64,000 nucleotides of DNA, taken from assembly GCA_037954325.1 (NCBI GenBank), contig JBBMNZ010000028.1:10089501-10153500 (forward strand). The letters run 5' to 3'. Below are positions 24,296-37,139 of the stretch, one piece after another (position 1 is the first letter of the stretch; each line of letters begins with the position of its first letter). Below the pieces are notes generated by a model that worked only from the letters and a program-made list of their open reading frames with translations, was not told the origin of the DNA and ran no database searches. The position numbers were made by a program, and so were the translations under genes. Origin of the DNA: Fistularia commersonii (Eukaryota > Chordata > Actinopteri > Syngnathiformes > Fistulariidae).

Positions 24296-27200
24296 TCAGG
24301 CTGTCTCCTCCTTGGCAAGGCGGTCCTTCTTGAGTGGACCCTGTGGACAGAGCAGGTTTTGTCAGTCTTCAGAGAGTCAAGCAACATTTCCTTCTATTTT
24401 CTGTTTTTCCTCTTCAATGGGATTTATCTTCTATTGGCCTAAAGCTCCAGCAGTCCTACATGAATAGAACCGGGCCGGTGCTTTGAGCTTGTGTTCCCAG
24501 AGAGTGAACAGGGAGTCAGCACAAAACGGTACCGCTCCCCTGCCTCACTGGAGGTCACTATTGCACTGGAATGGAACCCAAAGTTCACACTGGAGAACGA
24601 ACCAGGTTACGAACAGTGCGAGCAAATGACAGAGGTACGTGGGTCGTCTCACCATGAAGGCCTTCTTCTCTTCCACGGTCTGGAAGCGGCCATGACCAAA
24701 CTTGGAGGTGGTGTCGATGAACTTGAGGTCGATCTTCTCCAATGCACGACGGCTGGTCTGCACCAGTAGAGACTGGGAGAAGAAGTTCAAAGTTAGAACA
24801 CAAACATGGAATCACACACTGGACAGCCTTGGCCTCTAAGAGCGATGTTTCACCTTGCGCAGGGTAAGGACCCTCTTCTTGGTTCCCACCACACAGCCCT
24901 TCACCATAATGAAGTCATTGGTCACCTCGCCATAGTGGACAAATCCACCCTAATGACAGAGAGCAATCAGTTTCCAACAGAATGTTCTTTCAACCAAACA
25001 CCAAGCAACATGCCGCTTACCAGGGGGTTGATGCTCTTGTTGGACAGGTCATATTCAGTGGAGGCATTGTTTTTCACCAGTTTGCCATCCTTCTGATGGT
25101 AGCCCTGGCCAATCTTGTAGATCTAGACAAAGTAGAGAACTGTTAGTAATCGGCACAACCAAAACACTGGCACCAGCTGGAGCGGTTGGAAGCCTCACCT
25201 TCTTGTTGATCTCCGTGCGGTGATGGTAACCCTTCTGACCAGCACGGGCCACTGAGAAAGCCACACGAGCAGGATGCCAGGCACCGATGCAGGCCACCTT
25301 GCGGAGACCACGGTGAGTCTTGCGGGGAAGCTTCTTGGTGTGCCAACGACTGGTGACACCTATCGGTGACATAATATATATGAAAAACTGAATCCTGCGG
25401 GCAGCTGGGGGTTTAAATTTTTCCTGAAATGTGTTTGCTCACCTTTGTACCCGTGGCCCTTTGTGACTCCGATCACATCAATCATCTCATCTTGAGAGAA
25501 CACAGTGTTGACAGGCACGGCCTGCTCCAGCTTCTCACGGGCCCAATCAACTTTGTCAGAGATGGTGCCTCCATTCAGCTGCACTTCCATGAGGTGAGAC
25601 TTCTTCTGCCTCAGGGGCAAGAGGCGCATCTGGAGACAAAGCAAGGAAAACACTGAGAACATGACAAGAATGCAGCTTGGCCACGTTCCAGGAACGTGGT
25701 CTCAGAAGGAAGGCAGCATGGAAGGTATCCTCATGGGTTTCGGGCGCCAGACCTGACGCATGATCCGTGGTCTCATCACAGACACAAAAAAGGGGCGGGT
25801 GAGCAAACATGGTTTGTGGCAGTACTGACCTGTGTGTGGGCGATGACACGGACCACCTGGCAGTACTTCTTCATGGCTGCAAAGTCCTTCTCCAGCTGCT
25901 TCTTTCCCTCCTCATCCTGCCATTTCTTACAATATTTTGTGAAAGCCTTCTTCTTAGACTTGTACCTGAGCATGGCGGAACAGACGAAGGAGAGAGGTTT
26001 GCACAGGTCCTTCATGACCCAGAGGGACAGCGGAAGAACACAGTACATAGCAGGGCGCCCGTTTCTGAGGGGGCAGCACCAGCTAACTGGGTTTTGGCTC
26101 ATGGCACAGCTTCTAAGCAGCACTTTCCACTGGCCAGAGGAGCCTGAAGCTCATCAGGGCACAAGGCACCTGAGAGGAGCTGCAAGGGGTCGTCAAACAG
26201 TTAGACCCCTTCAATTAGCCGACTTACATTTGTGCAATGATGTAACCCACTGAATTGACAGAACTCACCAGTTCTTGTAGAATCGTCGCTTGCACTCGTC
26301 ACTGACGTGCTCAGCAAAGATGGTCTTGAAGGAGCGCAGGCCACGGGGGGTGTTGACATAACCCACAACTCCCACCACAATCATTGGGGGAGTCTCGACA
26401 ATGGTGACAGCCTCCACTACTTCCTTCTTGTTCACCTCTGTGCAAAGGGGAAGAGAAATCGATGAGCAGAGGGTAAACACACACACACACACACAGGTGT
26501 GATCTGTGTTTGAGCTGCTCTCAGAGCTCGACGTTCAGCAAGGGTTTTTAAGACCCATTCTGTCCGCCCGTCGAGGGTCTCATCAGTGGCAGGCCGCAAG
26601 AGGAAAATATATACACCACAAGGTTTGTGCAAAAACACTTGGTACATTAAGTGGACCTAACTGTTCGGTTTTAAATTTTCATTCTCAAAATGAATCCATT
26701 CACAGTAATTTTAACCAGCTGACGAAAATTAGCGAATAAGGCTCTAGATTTTGTCTAAAATGTATGACACTTGAAAAGCAAAAAGAAAGAGCATATTTTA
26801 AATAAATAAAATATTGTTATAGTCTTTTCAAGGTCCTCGTCACTTACTGGATCCGGGTCGGTCGACCTCACGGACGATGTGGGTCATGCCGGCCTTGTAG
26901 CCCAGGAAGGCGGTAAGGTGGACCGGCTTGCTGGGATCATCCTTAGGGAAGCTCTTAGCCTTTCCCCGATGACGACGGCTCCTCTTACGGGGCAGGAAGC
27001 CCAGGGATCCGTGGCGCGGGGCCGAAAACTTCCGGTGGGACTGTTCGGGTAAGAAGACGAGATTTCAGCCAAAGAATGGTGACATTTTCATGTGTCAGCG
27101 GGACGTCAGTGAGCACGATGTTAGCTTAGCCAGCTAATGGGCCTCAGAGCACAGAACATTAGCTTAACTCTTGGCAACAGAAACACACCTGATATCCAAA

Positions 27201-27492
27201 CTCAAATTCATTTACGGGTATTTATAAAGCATGAGACGTTTCTATAAGTTTGCAAGTACGTTTTAATGTTACGTTTAATTAACCATTTTAGGTCGTATCC
27301 GGTGCGGCCTGAAGACACCCGGCAACACGGGGGCTGATTAATGTTAGAATTAAAATGTAACCAAAAATTGTTACTGTAACGTGAAAAGTCCCTTCTGAAA
27401 CATTGCGGCTCCGGGAAACGTAGTCGAGAGCGGCGGATGGGGTCAGATTGGAAAAGTCAACCCATCTATGGTGAAGCTAGGCTACTCACCAT
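24296..27492 (-). CDS. rpl3: 60S ribosomal protein L3 (uL3), complete, ten exons
   Basis: Coding exons in transcript order are 27490-27492 (ATG only), 26848-27040, 26269-26437, 25830-25965, 25443-25629, 25199-25359, 25021-25122, 24854-24949, 24653-24772 and 24296-24340. They total 1212 nt (403 residues plus stop), the usual uL3 length, and every junction is GT-AG and in phase. The protein starts MSHRKFSAPRHGSLGF and ends KKDRLAKEETA. It contains GWHTKK-region sequence (SRWHTKKLPRKTHRG), part of the conserved internal loop that reaches the peptidyl-transferase centre. uL3 is a core large-subunit protein needed early in 60S assembly and for peptidyl-transferase centre function in cytoplasmic ribosomes. 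Introns 2 and 4 host C/D-box snoRNAs, as in mammalian RPL3. Having only ATG in exon 1 is also family-typical. Confidence 0.98.
25697..25783 (-). ncRNA. C/D-box snoRNA, SNORD83 type, in rpl3 intron 4
   Basis: On the minus strand, box C TGATGA lies at 25773-25778 and box D CTGA at 25702-25705. The 3' part reads CTGCCTTCCTTCTGAGA and the middle contains GCGCCCGAA, both words I recognise from mammalian U83 snoRNAs, which also lie in RPL3 introns. U83 has no well-established rRNA target. It would be released from the spliced intron. Confidence 0.8.
26517..26590 (-). ncRNA. C/D-box snoRNA, SNORD43 (U43) type, in rpl3 intron 2
   Basis: On the minus strand, box C TGATGA lies at 26580-26585, an internal CTGA (D') at 26535-26538 and terminal CTGA (D) at 26521-26524. 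Between them is GACGGGCGGACAGAA, the conserved U43 segment. The layout with two CTGA boxes about 14 nt apart matches U43, which guides 2'-O-methylation of 18S rRNA. RPL3 is the known mammalian host gene. Confidence 0.85.
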
Positions 27493-27560
27493 TTCGCGTC
27501 CAATCCGATTGAAAGAGACCCGCTAACGGGCTTGCTAGCGTTTTTATACTAAAGCAAATA
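27490..27560 (-). promoter_or_regulatory. rpl3 core promoter and 5'TOP start
   Basis: Reading the minus strand, TATAAAAA (27541-27548) is followed about 25-30 nt later by a pyrimidine-rich start CTCTTTC (27511-27517), then a 5'UTR of about 25 nt and the ATG. A C-initiated pyrimidine tract is the 5' terminal oligopyrimidine signal that places ribosomal protein mRNAs under mTOR/LARP1 control. The start site is inferred. Confidence 0.7.
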
Positions 27561-29468
27561 TCGCGGGACTATCGTCCTCTAAGTCCCGCCCCCGGTATTT
27601 CGTCTATGTAGTATATTCAACAATGCCGCCGCTAGATGACAGTATTTCTAAACAACGTGAAATAAATATTTTGCATACATGTCAAATTAGGAATGTGGCC
27701 TACGATTTGAGCAGGTCTCACCTCTGAGATCTCAGGGAGAGACACCCACACTCAAAAACACATGCTTTTATACAACCTCAGCAAATGTGAGAACAGACAT
27801 CTGCTGATGAGTGTGAGTGTGTGTATAGCAGAGTTCATAGAATGTTTATGAAAGTGATTGCCAACCAATTATTTTCACACTGACTTTTTAAAGTCATTCT
27901 GTGTGCATTTCTGTTTTGTTACTTCTTCTCCTTTCAGCTTTTTCCTTCAGGTGTTGCCACAGTGAATCAACCATCTCCATCTCACCCTGATCTCTGTATC
28001 CTCCTCTCAAAACACCTACCTTCATATCCTCTCTCACTATGTTCATAAATCTTTTCTTTGGTCTTCCTCTAGACCTCCTACCTGACGGCTCCAATTCCAG
28101 CAACTGTCTACAAATATATTCACTATCCCGCCTCTGTACATGACCCAGCCATCTCTGACCTTCTCTCCAAAACATCTAACATGAGTTGTCCCTCTGATAC
28201 TCATTTCTGATCCTATCCATCCTGGTCACCCCCAAAGAGAACCTTAGCATCTTCATCACTGCAACCTCTAGCTCTGCCTCCTGTCTTTTTGTCATTGTAG
28301 CAGTTTCTAATCCATACAGCATCGCTGGTCTCACCACTATCTTGTACACCTTTCAATTCATTCTGGCTGGGTCTTCAATCACATAGTACCCGTGACACGT
28401 TTCTCCACCCATTCCAACCTGTTTGAGCCTGTCTCTTCAACTCTCTCCCACACTCCCCATTGCTCTGGACTTTTGACTTTCTATTAAACCTAACTATTCA
28501 AATTAATCTGTTTAACTTTATTTGACTTATAATCCTTAAGAATCAAATTTACATCACATAAAAATGTTTCAGTTGTTTATTGCCTTTTGCTTAATAAAGA
28601 AATGTAAGGGCATTCCATCTTTGCAGAAAAGGCAACAAAGATTTATTCACGCAACACCTTCGGTCACAAACGGAAATTCTTTTTTCCCGACAGCATAAAT
28701 GGTCGGATTTAAAAAAAAAAAAAAAAATTGTAGGCATCAGAAGTCTGTCCTTCTGGCTCCAGCAAAGCTGACTTTCACATCATCGGGTCAGATGTTGTCA
28801 AATGTTATGGCTTCCTCCCAACCGGGGAAAAAACGAAAAAGAAAAAAAGAAAAAAAAAAAGACAAACATTCAATGAACATTGATGTCTCAGGTTGTAGCT
28901 ACAGGAGGAAATCTTAAGCGCCACTCAGTTCCCCATAATGTAGCACATGAAGCATATTGGTCAATCATCTACCTAGTAGACAAGTCCTGGAGACTATGGT
29001 TGCTAGTGCATGTGATGTGGTAATGATGATGCGGGGAGAACTGGGAGAACACTTCATGCAGTTTGTCAGGCAATCAAATGTCAGGAAATCGGAACATTTT
29101 GCACCAACTGGTGCTGCAGTTCTGAAGGAAGGGCATCAAAATGGATCCCTACAGTGGCGTCCTGCAGAAGCCAGTCAATGTTTCAAGTTTAGATGAAAAC
29201 CTTACTGGAACATAACTTCTTAATCGTGAGAATCAAAATGGTCTTGATCTGTACTTTTCGATCCTGAGTCAGGTTCAGACTCTGCCATTCTCCTCACCCT
29301 CCTCCTCTCAGGATTCCGGTAAAATGTTCATAACTATCATCAACCATGGCTCCAAACATCTAGGTCTGTCCTTCAGATCTGATGCATCTCATGATGCCAA
29401 ATCCTGTTCCTCAGGATCCCCCTTCAGCCAACCAGGGGGTCAATTCTGCCATGGAGCTGTGACCTTCT
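27561..29468. other. Intergenic, rpl3 to slc25a39: LINE remnant and A-rich tracts, no gene
   Basis: Apart from the LINE fragment at 27900-28470 and poly-A runs near 28710 and 28840, no gene was recognised. Confidence 0.6.
27900..28470 (-). mobile_element. RTE/Rex3-like LINE 3' fragment
   Basis: The minus strand gives a recognisable LINE C-terminal region including WLGHVQRRDSEYICRQLLEL and RGRPKKRFMNIVREDMK, then a frame decay. It is 5'-truncated and clearly related to the fragments at 23655 and 36680. Confidence 0.9.
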
Positions 29469-32400
29469 TCAGGCTGCAAGTCGCTCTTGGTCCAGGTTGA
29501 GCTTCTGGAAGAAGGCCTTTCCAAACTCGTAGGTGCTGATCATGACGGCGCAGGCTGGAGCCACCTTGATCACCCTCGGCATGAAACCTGTCAACGACAC
29601 CGTTCCGCTTTAGTTTCACCCTCCAGACCAGGGGGGGCTGTATTTTTCGCGTGGGGGATTGTGTACCTGCAAAAAGGCCCCTGTAGCCCATTTCAGTCCA
29701 TATTTCCTTCATGATTTGCCAAGTGGAAGTGGTTTTCCGCAGGGAAACTGAGAAGAGATAATCACCATCAAACAACTGATACCAAATGAAAAGGCAGGAC
29801 AAGGTGAGGACCTATGGAAAGCAAAAGCAGATCTGGACTGTTCCTGCAGTCACCGGTCGCTGCCTCCTGCCAGCAGACCTCGCCTGTACAGGACAGAGCC
29901 ATGGTTTTGGCGCTCTTATTCTCATAACAGATAGATGATTGCATTTCTCGCCCGGGTTAAAAACCTACATGCGTCAGAGCAGTCCGGTCGCTGATACAAA
30001 TTTGAGTTCTGATATCGGTTTGTTTTGTGGTTGCTTCGTGTTCGTATGTGTTTCTATATCAGATCAATCCTAGTCATGGTGCTAGGAGCTTGTGTTAAAT
30101 GAGGGGAGACTTTCGACAAGACCTTCGTAAGTGACAGTCAGGACTGAATGGGAAGAACTCCCTCTCTGTGAGGCCGTCCATCTTCAGACTATAGCTGTCT
30201 AAGGACTCAGTGACTGAATATTCACACTTTTACAATAATTACAATCAAGTTGAGTTTTCAGATCCAATATAGTCTTGCAATGCTAAATGTCTGCGCTCAC
30301 TAGGAGACGAGTCTGTGAATAACAACTTAGACCCCGGGCTGATTTTGCAGATTGATCAAAGGTTTTCCAGGACGATCTAGTTTTCAAGTCATTTTCCAAG
30401 TTCTTTCCAGGACCAGGTCAACACCACTTAAGGATTCCCGGGTGAGGTTATCAGCAGAAAGGAAGCAGACACCGACCTTCCAGACTGTCCATCTCCCCCA
30501 ACTGGATCTGCCTGCGGGTCTTTACCACGTCAAAGGGCAGCGTCAGGATGGCAGCCACCTACGACACCCAAGACAGACATGATGATGTCATGACAGCACA
30601 GGATGGTGCAGGCTACCACGGAGAAACACAGAAACGTGCCGGCAGTTTGTACATTTAATGCCGTTTCTAGGCTTACATATTGAAATTTCACCACTGTGGG
30701 ATGATTACAGCAATATTCAATTCTATCTATCCCAGGGCTTGGAGCGAAGCGTATTAGGGTTTTATTGATTAGGTAATTGATACTGACTCTTAACTAAACT
30801 TGGGCCTTTGAAGTGGTCACCGCCCTGAGAGCGCCACATCAACTCTGTCAACCCTCCTGGTTTGAGCTCTACTACAATTTATAAAAATCTAAACGACCAG
30901 GACGTTTTTCAACATCAGCCTGGTTTTGTTATCCGAAACTTTAATCACCAGGATTCAGATTTCAAATCTGCTGGGAGAATGTGTCCTCTGCAGCCACTTC
31001 CTGCTGTGAATTCTAAAGGCAACATTTGGAGAGGGTTCTCATGACATTTCTACATAAAGCCCAAAATTCCTGCACACTGTGGGTCAAATTTTCCAAACCC
31101 CATCAGCCTCCAGGACTGATACATTTCCCATTGGACTGTAGTGAAACCTTGGCGTGTATTGCTGTGTTGGAGTTGGCGTGGACTTCTCACCGTTCCAGAG
31201 ATGGCTCCAGAGGCGAAGCTGATGGAGAAGCTGCCCTGGGGCGTCTGGGCCTGTTCACACAGACGGCCTTTCACCAGTTCATAGTTGAACCAGTAGAGGG
31301 CTACAGACACAAAAAGAGGCGCAGCTCAGTTCATGATAGTCAGGGATATTATTTTCCTTAAACTCCTCCTGCGGCTCCTTGGTAACAGTGGTAGAAGCTC
31401 TCCCGGGCTTGACAGTTTGTTAATATCCATAGAAAAAAGCCTGTCGTCTGTTTGTGATCCTGCTGGTCAAAGGATTACGATGAAACCTGGAGGGTCATTG
31501 TTTGACTTCCATTACAAAGAAAGAGCCACATGTCACTGATACTAACTCTTTGTATAATTTGTTGTTTAAGGGTTTGTTTTGCGGTTGTCTCACCTGAGAA
31601 GGGGACGTCCCTGAGGACAGTGGGTCCCCAGCCCCGCCACAGTGACAGCAGGCCATCTTGCGCCACAGCGGAGCGAATACACGCCCCCAGCTCGCCGTAG
31701 GTCAGCCGACGTGACTGCATCTTGGTCCTGACCAGCTCCAGGGGGCTGATGACCGTCACCGCTCCTACTGTAACACAGGGATGCGAATCATGAGTTAATA
31801 CTGGGCAGGCCACTTTTAAGCTCCCCGGCTTTCTGGCAGCTCAGTTAAACAGAAAGCCGGGCTGACATGCGGAGAGCTTCGGAGCTGCGTTTGAGGTGGG
31901 TCCCCTCCCTAGCCCCGATGGTGCAGGCCTCCACAGATGGCCAGACAGGCTTTGGCAGGCTTTGGAGCTCCAGACTTTTAAACCGTGCTGGTATTGATTG
32001 TGAAACACAAAAGACAATAACATGGCCTCAGTTCAGATCAAAGTGCTGCCTTTCTACTTTTTATAGGATAGTGTGCTTTGGTAACTATTCTATGAGGGTT
32101 CTTCCCCAGGAGGAAGAAAACATTTTGTGCCCCCCCCCCCCCACTCCACTCCACTCTCACAGCAACACTCTCGCCTATACCACATAGCTAACGCTACACC
32201 ATAAGCATGTTCCCCAGGGTCACGCACAAGCCACCCAAATTGAGAAACAATGCATTAACATAACAAACCCATTCAACCTAGGGGCTACAAAACAAATAAC
32301 TAAATAATGAAAAAAAAAAAAAAAAAAAAAAAAACGGCCAATGCCCAAGCCCAGGGGGTTGTCCTGTATTAGATACCAGAAGCACCGACAGTCTATTACA

Positions 32401-34831
32401 ATTGAAGAAGCCTCTCCTAAGAGAGGTGGAACATCTTTGAGAAGAAAACCCCAAGTCCAGTTGCCATGACATGATTTGACAACAGTTTTGGCATCCAATG
32501 TGAGCAACTGGAATGGATAAATATCAGGTAGCACAAAAGCCCGGTCCTCTCGCAGATGAATCCAGGGTTCATGTTTTCAATGAGCCAAAAGATTCTGGGG
32601 GTTTATCTCTTCTCAAACCTCTGGCAGGAAAATGTTCTGAGAAATGCTGGGGGGAACCAACTTCAATGACCCTGCTGATTCCGGAACCATGTTTCACATA
32701 AGCTTTAGATCCAGCGCAGGGTCCATTAAGTTAGGAGGAAGTTTTTGTGAACTTACGTCTGGCCAGACCTCCTGCAAAAAGGGGGACGTAGTCTCCCTGG
32801 AACCCCAAGCCGTATCTCAGGCGGTCCCGGAGCTGGTCATAACAGGTGAAGTAGATGACTGTGGCAGGTACCGCCATGATCCTAAGTGCGCATGCACAAC
32901 ACAGACACAGGAAGACACAGGAAGTACAACGTTCTAGATCAGTCTCTTAACTGAAAGCAAATAGACAGCTTCTTGTCCAGAAACAAGCTGCTGAGATTGA
33001 AGCCTCAGCTCATTGCCTATGCTTGTAATTATGTGATTAGAACATAACAAAAAGACAAAAAATTCTTGCTTCTTGGGCAAGAAGAAATCTTGCTAACAAA
33101 CTTAAAAGCCTAATGAGTTCAATCTGCAGATCTGATATGTGAAAACAGACAGAAACCACATGACCTGCTCTGTGCAGGCCGACCTGGGCCTCTGAGAACT
33201 GTAACCCTCTACACTGCTGAACGGTGAGGTACTCACAGCGTTGGCGGCAGCCCGCTCCACAGAGACCGGAACCCTTCATGGCGAGTGATTTTCACAAATG
33301 CATCCTAGAACAGATGATATAGCCATTGATTGACTGGGAAAACACATTTTAACTATCTGCAAAGCAGCGGAACAAAGTCCAGATGCTCACAAGAGTCCCA
33401 CTGAAGTGTGTTGGCGTCTTGTACCAGCTAGTGCAGCTGCCTCCATTCTGACATACGTAGATGTGATCCATCAGCCCGTTACAATACAGAAAACACTTCC
33501 CTGGAAGACACAGACCAATCAACAGCTACTTGTCATTTACCATCATCGCCAGGTAGCAGCTTTAAAGGCTTGAATAAGAAACACACAAATTTTCGTAAGT
33601 GATCTGCTTAACTTGACAGAGGAACTGACTGGAGGTGTGTGTGTGTGTATTTGGGTATTGATAAAATTAAGTGTAACTCTGCTCTTCAGTTTTTGTATTT
33701 TCTAGTCAGCTGCAGTTTGTCCCCTTTTCTGCAGGAACCAAGGAGGACATCCACATGCTGCTGTGTCCCCAGTAGCAAATCATATTCTTTCCAATCGTTC
33801 AGTTACTCATACTAAATTAGGTGGCAGCAGGATCAGGGCAGAGTACAGGGAAAGAAACCTTCCAGGAAAGAAGAAAGCTGAAAGTGGATGGGTGAAATGT
33901 GCCCGGAGAACTGCTTGGATTTCGCTGGAAAGTTTCTGGTCTGATTGCTTTTGAGCTCAAAGTTGCCTGATCATGTTCAGTGTGGTAAAGGGTTTTGAGT
34001 TTCAGTGCAATTTGAACTGAAGTGAATAAAAGCATGAATTTTGCAGGTTAATGAGCATTGTCAGGGTTAATCCTTTACAGAGGCAGCGGGGTTAGGATGT
34101 GTGAAGATGTATGCTTCTTTTGTCCTCCCTAAATTGTTCTGGAGCATGCAATTGCACACAGGAGCTTGTTAGATGCATGTTAGCAATAGTGCACTGGATA
34201 CTCACATTTGGACGGGCGCAGAACGCCGTCCCATGAAGCAGATTCAAGTGAAGTGAAAGCTATGCAGGAGAGCAGCAGGAGGATAGAGAGGAGTGTAAAT
34301 GGTGGTTAATGTCCTACGTGCAGCAGCTTTGGAAAAAGGTGCAATGCCAGATTAGACATGAGCAGGGAAGAAGCAGCGGTCGTACCCTGGTGGAAGGGCG
34401 TCTGCTGAGCCTGCAGCCTGATCTTCACCACGTCCAAGGGCGTGACTGTGAACAAATCAACTGGCTGAAGTGACACATCCAACTTTGCAGCAAGTTGCTT
34501 GATAAACCTTCAGAGACACTGGGGCTGGATGATATGGAACCAATCAACATCATTTTTCACAAGTAATTTTTAAAAGTACTGTAACCTGGCACAATTAACC
34601 AAATGAAGTTTTAAGATTCAAGTGAGAAAGCTTTTCTGCTTTTTCTGCTGATTTACATATCAAACTGTGACATAAAAATCTGAATTTATAAGCCATAAAA
34701 ATGCATGTTTTTCAAATCTTTTCAAGAATCTCACCAAAGATTGATGTGACAAGGGCTCCGGTACCAGAGGCCACCATCTGTTGCACCGGAGAGATGGTGG
34801 CAGTGGAGCTGTGGATGGCTCGCTCCGCCAT
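29469..34831 (-). CDS. slc25a39: Mitochondrial carrier SLC25A39 (glutathione importer), complete
   Basis: Coding exons in transcript order are 34735-34831, 34386-34445, 33391-33500, 33237-33304, 32757-32881, 31594-31767, 31191-31300, 30477-30558, 29667-29747 and 29469-29587. They total 1026 nt (341 residues plus stop) and all joins are in phase. It starts MAERAIHSS and ends NLDQERLAA. Three mitochondrial-carrier repeats are visible with signatures PLDVVKIRLQ, PLELVRTKMQ and PFDVVKTRRQ, each opening an odd-numbered helix. A Cys-rich loop after the first signature (KCFLYC...VCQNGGSC) keeps the four cysteines that in SLC25A39 sense iron-sulfur status. The inner-membrane protein imports glutathione into the matrix. 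SLC25A40 is the close paralogue; position next to grn favours SLC25A39. A non-coding 5' exon is expected near 36.5 kb. Confidence 0.95.
32310..32334. repeat. Poly-A tract in a slc25a39 intron
   Basis: An uninterrupted run of about 25 A lies between the exons at 31594-31767 and 32757-32881. A homopolymer of this size could be an old retroelement tail, but no element is recognisable beside it. Confidence 0.8.
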
Positions 34832-36470
34832 TCTTCCCACCTGGCAGACCAAGACAAGACCATGAAGTGACTAAACTGGGGGACAGGGTGTGGGGGTCCT
34901 CACCCTGTCTAACACCAAACACCTGCCTTGCCTTGTGTAAGAAACCAGGTCTGTCATTGTTATGTTGTGAAAGTCCTGTAACGAGGTTGTGGCTGGTGTT
35001 GTGTGTTCTGAGGTCAGAGAAAGTGCTCTGTGACGTCAGCAACAGAAATTAGGTTACAGTGTTCAGGGAGCTCACTCAAGCCTAGGCCTGGGGGGTTACC
35101 CCACTGTTGGGAACAGAGACAGACAAGGTGGGGTTGCTGTTTCGAAGTCTGATACCTTATCAGAAAAACGCACGCCTGCTATCTCCAAACACAACTGCCG
35201 AAGAGGCACAACCTGAAACCCGTTTTGCTTAGTAAAAGACAAGTCACCTGAAAGCTGTGTGATATATCCAGTTTTGGAACAGTCAAACCGCATGCAGCTC
35301 ACTCCTCTGGACAGGACCGAGCTCCAGGCAATCAAGAGAGGCACTAATTCTGCTCAATTTTTTTCAAATTAACCATGAGTTTTTAAGTAATTCAACCACA
35401 CTCTTTGCTTCATTCAATTTTTATTATTACAATTACTTACCATTTTTAAATACTTATGGTATTAAGCCACCTGGAGGTTGAACTACAATCCCTCAATGAA
35501 ACAAAACAAATACAGAACGTCTAGTAGATGGGAATGCCTGTTGGATGTGTTTCTTGTTTGAGAAGAAAACATCTCTCACCCCCACCTCCCTCGCTATCTG
35601 CACTTCCAGTGACATCACTACTCCCCATGTCACTGCTTCTGACTACAAAGAGCACAACATGGATGAAGTTTAAAAGGAAACAGCCTTCTCTTTACCCCAG
35701 CTTATAACTTTAACTCTACATGCTCTGTCTTCTTTGCGCCCCCTATCCGCCATCACTGCTCTCCAGGACCCCTTTGTGGCGTCACAGAAGGTGGCAGTGA
35801 CAGCTTTGAGGATTGTAACGATTTATTAAACCACATGGCCCCTACACATTCTTGAAAACGAAGTATTAAAGGGGCGTTCTGACAGAGCGAGTTGCGTCAT
35901 TGGTGTCACCTTCACCACTAGGACGTCCCGTTAACTGGAAGCGAGCTGACTTGATTATGAGTTCGTTTGATTCACGTCAAAAAAACGTTGGGTTTTGAGT
36001 GTACATGAGTTGAGCTGAAGTAGCCCGTAGCCGCAGCATGGTTGCTAAGGCCTCTGTTTGCTTTGGGTCAGAATCAGGTGTTTATTTTACTCTTCTACTA
36101 GACAGTTAGCCAACTTGTCACTAGACAACGCTAGACTCGCTTTATTTACGGTCGAGAGGACCAGACTACAGATGAATTCCAGACAGTGAATTCGAAAATA
36201 GTTGCTAAAAAACACGTCTTTAAAACATTAACCAGTTAGCATGTTTAAGCTAGCGCGTGTTGCACAAGCTCGCCCGCTAACCTCGCTAACGACACTGACT
36301 TCTCACTTCGCCGGGGGCGTCAGGCGTCGTAGAGGAACGCGTCCGTCTTCGTCCATCTTTCCACCTTCGCTACTGTCGCGGAGACGACGCGGGGCCTCCG
36401 GCGACCTGGCTCCCCCATTCTGGGAAACCAGGAGACATACTTTCCAACCAGACCTTAGCGGGAGTCATAA
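34832..36470 (-). other. slc25a39 5' intron (inferred), no other gene seen
   Basis: The first coding exon has an acceptor-like CAG about ten bases before the ATG, implying an upstream non-coding exon. The best donor (GTAAGTG) on the minus strand is near 36473-36477. No repeats or coding stretch were recognised in between. Confidence 0.45.
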
Positions 36471-36560
36471 CACTTACGCACGCACTGAATTTATAACTTC
36501 CGCAGACGGGTGCATAGATCTGCGCAGGCGTGAATCGGTTCAGCCAATCGGAACGATGGT
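36470..36560 (-). promoter_or_regulatory. Probable slc25a39 promoter and non-coding exon 1
   Basis: Reading the minus strand, a CCAAT-family word (ATTGGCT, about 36541-36551), a CCTGCGCAG word resembling an NRF1 site, then GGAAGT (ETS type) are followed by a GTAAGTG donor at 36473-36477. This mix is common for nuclear genes of mitochondrial proteins. The adjacent 36240-36420 is CpG-rich. The start site is inferred. Confidence 0.45.
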
Positions 36561-36679
36561 GCGGATGTGTTGTAGATTGGTGACGCAATGACAAACCACA
36601 CCCACATTATTCCCAGCAACCCCCAAATCACACAGAAAATAAGGATTAACATAACATTAACATTCGTAACTCACTATAA

Positions 36680-37075
36680 TATTCAATCTCCCTCCTACGT
36701 ACATGACTGAACCATCTCAGTCTGGCTTCTCTGACCTTCTCTCCGAAACATCTAACATGTGCTGTCCCTCTGATGGACCCATTCCCAGTCCTATGCATCC
36801 TGGTCACTCCCAAAGAGAACCTTAGTATCTTCATCTCTGCAACCTGTAGCTCTGCCTCCTGTCTTTTGGTCATTGTAACAGTTTCTAGTCCATACAGCAA
36901 CACTGGTCTCACCACTGTCTTAACACCTTTCCTTTTATTGTTGTCAATATTCTTTTATCACCCATCACCCCTGACACATTACTCCACCCGTTTCAACCTA
37001 CTTGAACCCATTTTTTCACCTCTTTTCTACACCATTGTTCTGGACAGTTGACTCTCCTGTTGCTTATCGTCATCG
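36680..37075 (-). mobile_element. RTE/Rex3-like LINE fragment
   Basis: The minus strand carries MVRPVLLYGLETVTMTKRQ and RLRWFSHVRRREIEYY, the C-terminal region of a fish RTE-type element. It is probably the downstream part of the element whose reverse-transcriptase portion lies at 37760-38650, split by another insertion. Confidence 0.88.
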
Positions 37076-37139
37076 GTCAAGGTGGACACCCCTAATAACA
37101 GATGAAATAATGAAGATAACTTATTTTCCTTTTGTCTTT

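Noticed and set aside
26080..26180. Possible third snoRNA in rpl3 intron 3 (a TGATGA box C word)
   Set aside because: No matching box D at suitable spacing and no recognisable SNORD83-like 3' end.
24491..26253. Plus-strand frames of 60-185 codons across the rpl3 locus
   Set aside because: Antisense shadows of rpl3 exons, whose minus-strand frame, splice sites and protein are unambiguous.
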